A DNA stretch of 46,000 bases, taken from the NCBI GenBank assembly GCA_037447655.1, contig JBBHKE010001392.1, positions 32,869 to 78,868 on the forward strand, read 5' to 3'. The stretch is from Zygnema cylindricum. Its lineage: Eukaryota; Streptophyta; Zygnematophyceae; Zygnematales; Zygnemataceae. Positions 35,601 to 46,000 of the stretch are shown here, piece by piece (the first letter of the stretch is position 1; each line of letters begins with the position of its first letter). The notes below the pieces were generated by a model. That model made no database searches and was not told the DNA's origin. It saw only the letters and a list, made by a program, of their open reading frames with translations. Both the position numbers and the translations under genes were made by a program.

Positions 35601-36176
35601 TATCATTCATTTTGCAATACAATTCAAAAGAATCTCGGAAACAAAGAATTCGTCATGCTGGCCTAACTGTGATGGCGAAAGAAGTACTTCAATCCAGTCC
35701 CCAGCCATTATTTGTAAAATGTGCTCTTCAATTACAATAGTCCGTACACCAGTCCTGGTTAAACCGGTCGATCCGGTCATATGTAAAATGTTTCAGCAGA
35801 TACACATTCAGATGAATTGTATCATAAGAATACAAATTTATGTACGCATTCGCCTTAGTGACAAGCAGTTAAGCAGGTTTAAAAGATGACAGCTTTCGTT
35901 CTCCATCCTACAATCTTCTTAAACAAACATGTTACCGTCACAGAAAATTCGTTTGTCTCAAACTGCCTACGCAACAGCATGCAGGTCATATCCGCAACAA
36001 TATTGGCTGACGTCAGCTCAATTTACCTCTTTTTGCTGTTCCGGAAGGGCTGAGGAGTAACGGCTCTCAACAATTGTGGTCAAACGCTTCACGCCCTCCT
36101 CAAAGGAGGCTTTCCGACTCAGCTGCTGCTTCACCTGTGCCAACATGGCTTCGACGGAAGCGGAGCTGGACGCCAT
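32651..36176 (-). CDS. AIP2: AIP2-like RING-H2 E3 ubiquitin ligase, 5 coding exons
   Basis: RING-type E3 ligase; Arabidopsis AIP2 marks the seed regulator ABI3 for degradation. Exons (minus): 36176-36027, 35351-35120, 34933-34257, 33720-33520, 32800-32651; total 469 residues, with GT-AG introns in matching phases. Family signatures: SFEEGVKRLTTIVESRY (24-40), LLQSRYTARGFWMAGLKLF (61-79), PYLFEGQL, PAWLV, KKAVVNL (364-370). The RING is C389-C392-C407-H409-H412-C415-C426-C429 and spans an intron; the tail MPTDDVEYE resembles AIP2 MPTDD/LPTDD. Arabidopsis AIP2 is about 310 residues; the extra length here is a Gln/Ser/Glu-rich insert of about 150 residues between the LFEG and RING regions. Exon 3 start rests on the gtgcag acceptor that restores phase. 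The last intron holds MITE copies. Confidence 0.88.
32856..33037. mobile_element. TA-flanked MITE, small family member 3, in AIP2-like intron 4
   Basis: 182 bp between TA dinucleotides (32854-32855, 33038-33039). Ends cacaactcatcgttattag and ctaataacgatgggcggtg are inverted. The middle carries gtgcaaggagacatggcag and gattgtagtccacgtcc. Its edge is 55 bp from the 3-prime splice site of intron 4. Confidence 0.8.
33048..33147. mobile_element. partial MITE copy, inverted relative to member 3
   Basis: Starts with the reverse complement of the shared middle block (gtggactaccacctaccacg) and ends with aatagcgatgggcagtg followed by TA. One end is missing. Together with 32913-32945 it forms a long inverted repeat inside the intron. 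Confidence 0.65.
33915..33960. repeat. GGAGA-type purine repeat in AIP2-like intron 3
   Basis: Imperfect aaggagagg units on the plus strand, pyrimidine-rich on the coding strand; it lies in intron 3 (34256-33721), near its 3-prime half. Confidence 0.7.
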
Positions 36177-36736
36177 GGCTCCTCAGGGAATCGCCAAGAG
36201 AGACAGAATGTGTCGATGCCTGCGGGAAAGCGATTCATCAGCTTGTACAGGAAGTCAACATTTCCTGGCAATTTGCCACTTGAGCTGAAAAGAACATCGA
36301 AACATCCATATGCACATGGCGAGGTTGGTAATTTGGAAGACAACTCACACAAGAGACAAGACAGTTCAGTAATTACGGTAGCACTTGGTAGCAGTCGGCC
36401 GGTTTGGAACTTTTGGAGTGAAACCGAATCGAATCGAACGAGTATATTCACAGCTTGGTTCTCTATGAAGGGTATGTGCCGCTGTAACCGTAATTTAGCG
36501 ACCAAAGGTTGTTTTGTACTGAAGGTTCGCCGGTTGTCGTCACTCAAAGTCATGACATTTGTAGATGCTACAAAATTTCTCAACGATTTCAAAATTAAAG
36601 ACTCGGATTTTTGGCGACGTTGTGACGCCAAATTTTTTTGTGACATTGTTGACGTTTAGTTTTCTGTGACATCATGACGTCATGCTTAATTGTGACATTG
36701 TTGACGTCATTATTTTGGACGTTTCCGCCACAGTTT
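36177..36736. other. upstream region of the AIP2-like gene
   Basis: Probable leader and promoter at the left. Repeated TGACG/TGACGT motifs (gacgtt, gacgtcat, gacgtcatt) occur at 36615-36725, with a loosely similar cluster at 17330-17420; both clusters end in tttccgcca..gtttccc. Confidence 0.4.
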
Positions 36737-36801
36737 CCCTAAGTTGTTATTTTTACCCTTCCCTTCCACCACGTCACCAAATTAGGCGCAAAGATATTAA
36801 G
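36737..36801 (+). repeat. 65-bp exact dispersed repeat, copy A
   Basis: Identical over 65 bases to 39059-39123 (starts ccctaagttgttattt, ends aaagatattaag). It ends at the left border of the 36801-37420 element. Confidence 0.9.
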
Positions 36802-37420
36802 GGTATGGTTACATCAGGAGGTCTCTGTAATAGTACGGACAGCAAAATTTCTGTATTACAGAGGCCTCGGTTACATCGCGTATCGTCTGTAAATAGGTTT
36901 TTACATGCGTGTTCTGATTTGAGTGGCTCCATGTAAGTTGCCGATCAAATCTCTAAAATCGTCAAAGATTTGGAAATCGACCATTTTCGTATGGAAATCC
37001 GTACTTGCATATTACGTACGTGTACTTCGCAAGTGTACCGCGTCACCGTATTTCTTTTCGGCAAAGATTTTACGATCACCTTGTCAAGGGCACGTGACTT
37101 TGGGGATGTGTGAAATTTTTTATTTTTCATCGACGCACGTGTCTATCATCCAGGTGTAGCGAATTGATTGGTTCTGTAATGATGAACTCACCTCCGCAAG
37201 GTGGGTTCACCATTACAGAGGCGGATGGAGCGATTGCTTGACAGATGAAAACCAAAATGTAATCGGACGGTCAATGTTTTTCCCCGGATACTTGGAGAAA
37301 CGTAATCTTATATTCTGTAATGTTATTTTCAAGAAACTCACGAAAATATAGTACGGCATGGTACGGGTAAGTACGGAATTGTGTATTAAACCTCATTTTT
37401 CTTTTGATGTAACCAGACCG
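36801..37420. mobile_element. foldback-rich inverted-repeat element with TTAA flanks
   Basis: Ends gggtatggttacatca and tgatgtaaccagaccg are inverted (14 of 16), with TTAA directly outside both (36797-36800, 37421-37424). Inside are two further hairpins sharing the motif tctgtaat: 36818-36832 with 36854-36868 (one mismatch) and 37173-37193 with 37199-37219 (two mismatches in 21, 5-base loop). No coding frame. A TTAA duplication is the piggyBac type; PIF/Harbinger with TAA/TTA is the alternative. Confidence 0.6.
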
Positions 37421-37638
37421 TTAATCTACGCTAGTTGAGACTACGTTGAATTAAAGCTATATTTCAATTTTAAACGTTCGAGCGTAAAAAATATCTGCCC
37501 GCAAATTGCTGTACTGTACTTTCAATAACGTATTTCTGTACTTTATTGAAACTTTCGACTCGTGCATATCTAACATGGCCAAGATCGGACCGAACCAACC
37601 GGTTTTCAAGTCGCTCTATATTCCAAATTTCCAATTTG

Positions 37639-37968
37639 TAGTGTTGGGTATCGAGGGCCCCATTCCGATATTCGATATGTACCAAATTTTGGGTACCCGA
37701 TAATTGATATATCGCTTCGATATATTGAGGAGGTAAATATCGCGATATTTATGCAATATATCGGCCGATAATTCGATATGCTTTCTACCACTATATATCG
37801 AAGTGGACGCTAGGTAAAAAAAAGCTCCCCCCCCCCGCGTGGCGCGCCGTACGTTTTTTTGTACCTTTTTCCATACGATTTTCCATACCGAGGCATACGA
37901 CCGATCAATATTCGATATATCGAATATCGAAATTATCGCGATATGATTTTACCCAATAACTAACACTA
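37639..37968. mobile_element. hAT-type MITE (330 bp) with exact 8-bp target duplication
   Basis: Left end tagtgttgggtatcg, right end terminating aacacta. The 8 bases ccaatttg lie immediately before (37631-37638) and after (37969-37976). Interior rich in CGATAT/ATATCG motifs. The 8-bp duplication is diagnostic of hAT. The termini resemble those of 25876-26649. Confidence 0.85.
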
Positions 37969-37986
37969 CCAATTTGAACCGTCAGT

Positions 37987-38444
37987 CAGAGGTCGCAAAA
38001 AGTTAACCAAAACCGTAACTGACCGTTAACCGACCGCCTCCGTCGGATCCGAAACAGATTCGGGTGCCAAATTTGGGGGGCCGCGCGGATTCGGGCGGTT
38101 GATTCACAGGAGAAAAAAAAATCGGTTACGGTCGGGTAAGCAAAAACACGGAAAAAAATGAAAGTTTTGTACTGTCCATATTATCCAACATTTTTGTACT
38201 TTCTACTCTTGGTATCGTAGAGTAGGTACGAGGGAGATGGACCGTTAATTTTGAACTTATTCCGGTACGGGCGAGTACGGGTAGTCGCGAGAAAGCGAGT
38301 TTCGGTTTGTTTTTGTATACGTGTTTCGGGTAACGGTTAACACCTTTGGAGCGTGACATAACCCGGTCGGGCGTCGGGTAAGATTTTGAAAAAAAAAAAA
38401 CGGTCGGTTTCGGTTATCTAAATTTTTGACTTTTGCGACCTCTG
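37987..38444. mobile_element. hAT-type MITE (458 bp), reference copy for the 2793 and 14084 fragments
   Basis: Ends cagaggtcgcaaaaagt and acttttgcgacctctg are inverted. Flanks ccgtcagt (37979-37986) and ccgtcaat (38445-38452) form an 8-bp duplication with one mismatch. It lies 18 bp right of the previous hAT MITE. Partial copies at 2793-3240 and 14084-14321 are both inverted relative to it. Confidence 0.85.
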
Positions 38445-38676
38445 CCGTCAATGAGTTTGCGAAACCGATCTGCCAAAAACCGGTTTAGTTTGGTTTGAAA
38501 CGGTGTGGACCCAAACCGGGCAGAGAATTGTATCGTACCGTACCGAGTTCGCATCTTCTGCCGCCGGTCACTTGGCGTTGAGGTGTTGAACACTTTGAAC
38601 CATAGTTCAAAATTAGGTGAAAGTAGGCCCATACAATATGCCTATTGTACGAAAAACATACAATATGCCCTTAAGA

Positions 38677-38922
38677 CCCATATTGTATTGGTCGAAAAAT
38701 GAAAAAAAACGTTAACAGGGTTGAGTTGCACATCGATCGATAGAGAATTAAACGACATGTCTAAATTTTGGAAAACATTCGGACAAAAAATATTTTTTCT
38801 GTGAATTTTGAGGTGTTTTTTATTTAATCCGTCAGATTTGGACGATCGGACAGTCGCTGATAAAAGTAGCGACCTTAAGAAGATCACATGAAAAGCCCAT
38901 AACACAACTTGCGATAGGCCTT
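38677..38922 (+). repeat. dispersed repeat, copy B (pair with 821-1062)
   Basis: Same orientation and about 90 percent identity to copy A, with small indels in the A runs. The preceding 50 bases contain three short repeats of the acaatatgcc type. Confidence 0.75.
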
Positions 38923-39058
38923 CCAAGTTCTAAGATGAAGCAAAATGTACTTGTGTTTTTGCCCATTTTTCATACGGCGCAATATTTTCTCGTTGGAAGT
39001 CCCATTTTCTATGAAAACAACGAAAAAAAAAACCCTTACTTGAACACATGGGAACACG

Positions 39059-39123
39059 CCCTAAGTTGTTATTTTTACCCTTCCCTTCCACCACGTCACC
39101 AAATTAGGCGCAAAGATATTAAG
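39059..39123 (+). repeat. 65-bp exact dispersed repeat, copy B
   Basis: Identical to 36737-36801. It is preceded by acatgggaacacgccc, which resembles the right terminus of the 17105-20385 element (acatgggaaattgccc) followed by TAA, so another PIF-like element may end at 39060. Confidence 0.9.
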
Positions 39124-39196
39124 TAAATAAAATTTATAGCTTTTTTATTTCATACCAATATTGTCTGTTTCACGCTAACAAGAGGGAGTGGGAGAG

Positions 39197-39328
39197 ATGA
39201 TCGAAGGAGGTCACAGACTTTTGCAAAAACATATGAATAAGGGTTTTTGTCTATCATGAAATATGATCGAAGGAGTTCACAGACTTTTGCAAAAACATAT
39301 GAATAAGGGTTTTTGTCTATCATGAAAT
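39197..39328. repeat. tandem duplication, 2 x 66 bp
   Basis: Units 39197-39262 and 39263-39328 differ at essentially one base (ggaggt versus ggagtt), so the duplication is recent. Confidence 0.93.
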
Positions 39329-42060
39329 GCGAGTAATTATACGAATATGTTTAGTGGCAGTAATATTTCGAACAATATTTAATCAGGTCTTGCCATCAAG
39401 GTACCTCTCGCCTACGTGCTTTATTCTAGTTGGTATCATGTAGGCTTGTCTTCACACTGAGAATCGTCAAAGATTTTTCAAGCCCAAAATTTAGGTGTAA
39501 TATCTGTACGAACGAACGATTTTAAGAGTTGTACACACGTATTCAAATTCAGATTATGCACGTGCTTACTTTATCATAGTACGCACTACTTTATTATGTT
39601 TTAAAATGCAAAGACATTTTCACGAAGGTCAATAGATGGCAAGCGGAGCGTCAGATGACATCATCCGTCAAAGATTTTATCGTCAACTTTATGGATTTGA
39701 ATCCACCCTTTCCAAAGGCACATGGTTTTTACTAATTGTAAGGTTTTCATCGATCGTCCGCTTTGACCCCATCTCTCATTTCCAGGTGTATCAACTTTAC
39801 ATATCGAGTTTGTGGCTAATGTTGTCACAAATTGGATGGAATAGATATTTCGTCGTGGATGAGAAAAAACAAAACATCGTGCAGTCAAATTTGTTGCCTA
39901 AATGTTTGAAGAATCTCGGAAAATCTCTTATAAACATGTTTTATGTAAAAAAGTATTTATACATACCCTGGTAGGAAAACATTCGGTTTTCAATAAAGAA
40001 CCCCACTTTTCGCTTGAAAGAGGGCTACCTGAATTACCGCACAACATTTACGAATATTTTGGAACAGGATAAAGCATTAGTTTGCATATCTACGTGGGGC
40101 CATAACTATAAAGATTTTTGACGAACGTGAGACTCCACCAAACAAGGTTGACTAACCTAAAAGGTAATGGGCGCACAACCCACAAAAAAATGAAGAATAA
40201 TTTAAATCTCCTCCAATACATCATTTGGATAGGCGGATGGATCTCTACGAGGTTAAGATAGTCAAAGAAATAAGGATGACGATAAAAGTAGGAAGACGGT
40301 CATTCTGGAGTACCACAAGCCAGAAATATGGGAATTATGCAGACGATTTTGAAGAGTCGCAGATTATAGGGGATTCTTTAAAGAACCCACTAGGAGGGAA
40401 TGATCGAGCGGTGGAGTGCCATTGCCCACAAAAATTAGGGCAGTAAACAATAGAAGCACCTTAGATCGCAAACCTAGGTATTTAAAAATAAAATCTAATA
40501 ATTGCCGACGCGAAGAAGCAAAAAAATGGAAAGAAAAAGGAAAAGAAAGAAAAAGAAAGGAAAACAACTTTCTAAACGAGACAAAATATAAAGGAATCAT
40601 AGTGATCAACTCGAAACGACTAAAACGGAAAAGCCCTACAAGAGGATCCCACAAACGGGAAAATGTTGTCCACAAGCATCCACTGAGGGAATAAAACGTA
40701 TTACCATATGTGTGACCATCTACATGAGCAAGAGGATGAAGCAATGCCCACCGGAAGTGGCCTCATAAAATGAAGGAGAAAGGGGCCCCAAACAGCACCA
40801 CCTAGAAGGAGTCGCCACCAAAAGTGACTCCACATCATCAAGAGGAACCTTCTAGAGGAGCAGAGGGTTAGGGCACCAGTAGTCAAGAAGGGTCTTTGGC
40901 AAAGATGGGCCCACATCACGAGGAAAAGCCTTTAGCGTAAAGAATCGGCAAAAGTAACGTTAACAAGGAAGAACATTGGTATATGTCACCTCTCGAGGAT
41001 GTGAGAGGAGGATAGTCAAAAGTGAAAAAAGTAGCAAAAAATGGCGTGGTACCTAAACTTGCACCTTGAATGGATAGAGTGGACCTCACTTGGGAAAAAT
41101 AGAAGGCAGAACGGGCAAAACACATGAAACAATAAAAAGTGAGCACCAAATTGTTTTAAAATCGGAGTATTAGAATGTCCGTATTTTACCAAAAACCATT
41201 TGGAGGATTGTAGATGCACAATTTTCCTTGGCTCCTAAAGTTTTATCTCTTGGATAGATAGACTAAAGATTCGCATTATAGATTTTAGTGCACAGATTAA
41301 AGAGGAACATTCACTCATCTAAAGGCTTATCCATAAAAGATTTGACGGCGTGGTGTACCCTACAATATCGGAAGCGTGTGAAATAACACAATATGAGATC
41401 ATTAGGTATCTCGAACACTTATTTACGCTTTGCATCAAGTTCAGAGAGGGTCAACAACCAATGACCCTATTGCAAAGAGTGCAGCAGCAGAAGGAACACA
41501 TTCTTAAGTTATGGTGCACCAAATACGAATGAATATTGTTATGCAAGAAAGGACCAATGTCAATAATAGGGTAGAGATGCATGACAAAAACATGACGCAA
41601 TTCCTCAAAAATGGAGGCCAAAGATATCTTCCTACCAACCTCCACCCCTAAGCTAACACTTAAGCACCCCACCCTTGTTGGGAATATTTATTCAAGGGTC
41701 ACCTCTAGTCTCCATTCACTATTTTTTTTGAGAGAAACTCTTATTACGGCGTAAAAAAAAATGAATGAGGGAATATCTTTCTATAAAGTTTGAGATAACC
41801 ACCTACCTAATCGTTCTGAAATCCATGAGTGTCTTCTTATCACTTTAGATAGATTTGTGAACATAGAGTGGTAAAACAGAGAGAGTTGGACGAGAAACGT
41901 AACCTTGTGGCTTACAAGAAACACAATTGATAACGGAAGAACTATATCATTTAATGTGAGATATAGACAATAAGATAGGAAGATGTAATTGAGAACAACA
42001 ATTGAACAATTAAAAAAAAAAGAGATAAACTAGAGGTAAAAAGAGAAACAAAGGGGACAA
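39329..42060. other. intergenic, no gene seen
   Basis: 2.7 kb without a recognisable coding frame. Open frames at 39636-39974, 40364-40744 and 41451-41672 carry no domain I know; some may be remnants of transposon genes too decayed to identify. Confidence 0.5.
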
Positions 42061-42861
<801 letters not shown>

Positions 42862-43164
42862 TGTTGTTAAATGGATTATTAGTGCGTGAACTGTTTATTA
42901 CATTACCAAACCTATATCTAAAAGGATTCCTCTACGACTTATCTGATTAAGAGGACGACTAATGTGTATTCTGTAGGACCTAGGATCAAATCGAGGCTAG
43001 TCCAATACTTTTGATATAGTATACTCTTGTCTCTCTCTCTCTCCTTCCTTATTTTGCACCTTATCAATTAAAAAGACAATCATGGTGGCTCTCTGTCTAA
43101 TTCTCTCTCGTCTCTCTAAAGTATAGGAAATAAACTAGTGACCTAAGAATTACCTTTTTCAACA
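42862..43164 (-). repeat. candidate 3-prime LTR of the second copia element
   Basis: On the minus strand it starts TGTTGAAAAAGG directly after the purine tract AAGGGGAG (43165-43172) and can end with TTAACAACA at 42862, giving inverted TGTTG/CAACA ends and 303 bp, a normal copia LTR length. The other LTR would lie beyond the window, so the outer boundary cannot be checked. Confidence 0.5.
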
Positions 43165-43172
43165 CTCCCCTT

Positions 43173-46000
43173 AATTCTTAGTCACTTTTTAATTTTAACC
43201 CGCATATCTCTCTACAAAATATTAGTTTTGGAGAAGGCACATGTTTTTTATCATATCCGCCTCCATTTCCCCATCTGGTTTGTATTCCAATTTAATAAAT
43301 TTACCCTCAATTTTCTCCCTCACAAAGCTTAACCTGATATCCATGTGTTTAGCTCTAAAGTTATGCGTAAGGATTTGTTGGAAGAGCGATGGCGACTTGA
43401 TTATCCCAAAACACACTTTGCACACCACTTTTCATAAATCCAAGCTCTAGAAGTAAGTATTAGACCCACATTAATTCTTTCATTGCAACACAAGAAGCCA
43501 TATACTTAGCCTCTATAGTGGATTGTTTTACATACTTATGCTACTTATTGCGCCAACAGCAAGCTCCAAACCTAACTCGCAAAACATACCTAGAAGTACA
43601 TTTTCTCATCGGCACACCCCGATAGCTGGCATTCTTTACTTTATGTATTTTCTAGGTTTGAAATAGGAAAAACAAAAGAAGGAAAAACATCAAAGGCGGC
43701 CTGCTTCTCACTCAACTCTCGAAGTCCCCACACTTGTCGCAGTCACTAAAGACTGGAGAGGGAGTTAGAGCCATGGCTGCCTATGCTGCCCAAAGGGACA
43801 AAGAGTAGGCTAAATTTAGTCCGTACCAAAAGGGGATGCCGGAACTAGGATTTGATCCTAGTACCTACCGTCCGTCAGAGAAGCCAGTGGCCGTTAGCTT
43901 TATCTTATAGTCTAGGACCAGTGCTAAAGTATGTAGGATACGATAATTATATGAACATGGATGACATGATATGTTTCATTTAACACATTACGGGATGAAC
44001 AGTACACGGAAATGAACCAGACCGCACGAGTTCCGGATCGCACAGAAGTTAACAAAACGACATTATATTTCGACGGAAGAAATCAAATGTCGGTTACGGA
44101 TCGACGCCCATGCTGCGTGCTGACGTCGCAGAATGGTCGGTTTGGCGGTTTGCGGTCAACTTCACACAAAATGACACGTGTAAGCATCTCATAAGCTTGC
44201 GAAATCTCCGGGAAGCATCACACCAAGTCAGGATGTGACAAGCGTCACCTTTATGGCCATGTCGTACAGTGGCTGTACAGAAAGTACTCCGGCGCCTGTA
44301 CTTTTCTATACGGTAGAGTCATGAGATTGGTGTCGTACTTCAATAAGAGGGGGTTTAGAGAGGGATTTAGGGATTGGAAAAATAGTAGGCAGCCGCCTCT
44401 CTTTGAGAGAGCTTTTATACAAAAGGTCAACTTTGACCAGCCATAACTAACTGCTCAGGGGAGCAAATTCAGTGATTCATTTTGCTGCGGACTCAAGAGA
44501 GTCCAAGGTACACAAGGCTGTAGTCGGTCAAAAATTTTGCTTGCCAGGGTGGCTGCATTTGTAAGGGAAAGTCAAAGTAGGGGAATGTGTCCAAATACTC
44601 ATATTCTAACTTTGCACTCTATTGGGGAACTAAGCACACACATTGTCTTCTTTCACAGGTGTGAAGCCTTATTGGGGTTCTAGCTGTCAGGGTGTCACTC
44701 ATTTGGGTTTGTATGAACTTGGAGTCGGCACTATCTAGATAAGCTTATTTGGATATGCTTTTTTTGTGGGAGAATGGAGCTCACAAAATTTCAGGAATTA
44801 CTCCAAGTGGTGATGACAGCGTTTTCCCAGCCCAATTGGAACTATAGATCTCTGGTTCCTACCAACTATCTCATTACTCTCTTTGCTGCCTCCCAATCTC
44901 TCTTCCTATGATCATTTAAACTCCTACTTAGAACTCTTACAGCTGGCGCTATGTTTGGACGAATACAATTTATAAAGTGTATTGGACTCCCTACAATCTA
45001 TCTATAAATAATGTGTTTCATGAACTCTCTGTCTTCTTCATCCATCTGATCATCTAGGATCACCATTCCTTCCTCTAAGCTCCCTTTAGAAACCTTCTTT
45101 AAGCCAATTGGAGTAAAGCAACTGTTGGCTTTCTCCATCTGAAACATTTCCAACATGTTTCCTACTGCTTTTTTTTGCGTCACTTTTATCAAGTTTTTTT
45201 CTCTATCTCTCTCGATCTATATTCGTAGAATATATCTAGGCTCTTATAAATCCTTCATGTTAAACTGACTCCTCAAATCTTTTTCTTAATTGATTGATCG
45301 TTTCAATTAACTTACTCAAGACTAATAGATCATCAACATAGATAACAATAAAAATGACACCATTCTCATCTTCAACTAAGTAGGTAGATTGGTCCGAAAT
45401 GATTCGGATATATCTAAGGTTAGTCTAAAACTCATCCAACTTGAGGTTTCACTGACGTGGCACCTGCTTAAATCTATTCAAGGACTTGATCAATTTGCAC
45501 ACCTTACTCTCTTATCCACCTACCACAAAACCTTCCGGTTGCCTCATGAAGATTTCTTCCTCCAATTCTCCGTGAAAAACAATTGTTTTAATATCCATGT
45601 CTTCCGTTGTTGCCAGACTAGAGAGAATTATGACCGACGGTCCTTAGAATTCTGACCGAGAGAAAATAACTACAGTAGCAAAGGTCTCCGATAATCTATT
45701 CCCTCCTTTAATCTATTCCCTCCTTTTCTGTGTACCCCTTTGCTACTAACCAAACTTTATATCTCTTAATTGAATTATCTGGATTCGGTTTTAGGTTAAA
45801 AACCCATTTGCATCCAATCGTTTTTTTGTCAAGAGGGCAATCCACTAACTCCCATGTATTTGCTTCAATTATAGATGTCATTTCCTCATTGATAGCTTTC
45901 ATCCATCTACCACTATAAAAACATTTAATGGCCCCAGAGTAAGTTTGAGGCTCATTCGGGTGTTACAACTTTGTCAATTTGTTGTTTACCTGTCTTTCTT
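43173..46000 (-). pseudogene. degenerate Ty1-copia pol, interrupted by about 1.2 kb, runs off the window
   Basis: Minus-strand fragments in pol order. 46000-45700: end of the linker and start of reverse transcriptase (NTWELVDCP, IGCKWVFNLKPNPDNSIKRYK). 45340-45329: YVDD codons. 45192-44998: KVTQKKAVGNMLEMFQ. 44950-44850: RNase H-proximal AAKRV-like region. 43650-43222: RNase H end (RAKHMDIRLSFVREKIEGKF). Stops and frameshifts are frequent, so it is dead. It is clearly diverged from the 7258-10857 element and is therefore a different family or an older insertion. Protease, integrase core and gag would lie outside the window. Confidence 0.85.
43655..44843. other. insertion of about 1.2 kb within the second copia pol
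   Basis: Colinearity with the intact pol at 7258-10857 is lost after about 43655 and resumes at about 44844, whereas the intact gene has only about 80 bp here. The inserted DNA has no recognisable gene or inverted ends. It contains a short palindrome-like ggatttgatcc near 43850. Confidence 0.55.

Noticed and set aside
39432-39445. ttggtatcatg, similar to a copia primer binding site
   Set aside because: Only the first eight or so bases match and no LTR or gag is found around it.
39636-39974. 112-codon open frame
   Set aside because: No known domain, no repeat or splice support.
43840-43930. Possible tRNA-like or SINE box B (ggatttgatcc)
   Set aside because: No box A at a proper distance and no cloverleaf; the motif is just a palindrome.

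Overview
The window looks like nuclear DNA of a land plant. Three spliced protein-coding genes with GT-AG introns are present, two of them plant-type: a plastid-targeted riboflavin-pathway phosphatase (PYRP2 family) and an AIP2-type RING-H2 ubiquitin ligase. The third is a Rab7/RABG3 small GTPase. The rest is AT-rich intergenic DNA full of Ty1-copia, hAT-type and small inverted-repeat transposons. I cannot name the species; a non-seed plant is possible but unproven.

Layout. 1-5.3 kb: simple-sequence tracts, one copy of a 240-bp dispersed repeat, a hAT-like non-autonomous fragment carrying a nested TA-flanked MITE, and a decayed hAT transposase (minus strand). 6.5-13.7 kb: an element with very long (about 0.6 kb) terminal inverted repeats, split by a young 5.5-kb Ty1-copia retrotransposon (minus strand), followed directly by a 258-bp long-TIR MITE. 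14-20.4 kb: an inverted copy of the hAT-like repeat, a MITE, and a nest of three inverted-repeat elements (17105-20385 containing 18007-20326 containing 19418-19883). 20.8-36.2 kb: the gene island, with Rab7 (plus), PYRP2 (plus) and AIP2-like (minus), plus a 0.77-kb inverted-repeat element interrupted by a TA-flanked element between Rab7 and PYRP2, and MITEs in the last AIP2 intron. 36.6-46 kb: more inverted-repeat elements with clear target duplications, a 65-bp exact dispersed repeat, a 134-bp GA microsatellite, and a degenerate second copia element that runs off the window end.

The three genes act in unrelated processes (late endosome/vacuole traffic, flavin synthesis, ubiquitination) and nothing suggests co-regulation. 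The most informative material is the transposon stratigraphy. Several insertions can be proved inside the window from target-site duplications and from uninterrupted paralogous copies. The copia element is structurally odd: its LTR contains the gag start codon, a possible internal initiator-tRNA primer site follows the LTR, and gag and pol are in one frame separated by a single UAA.
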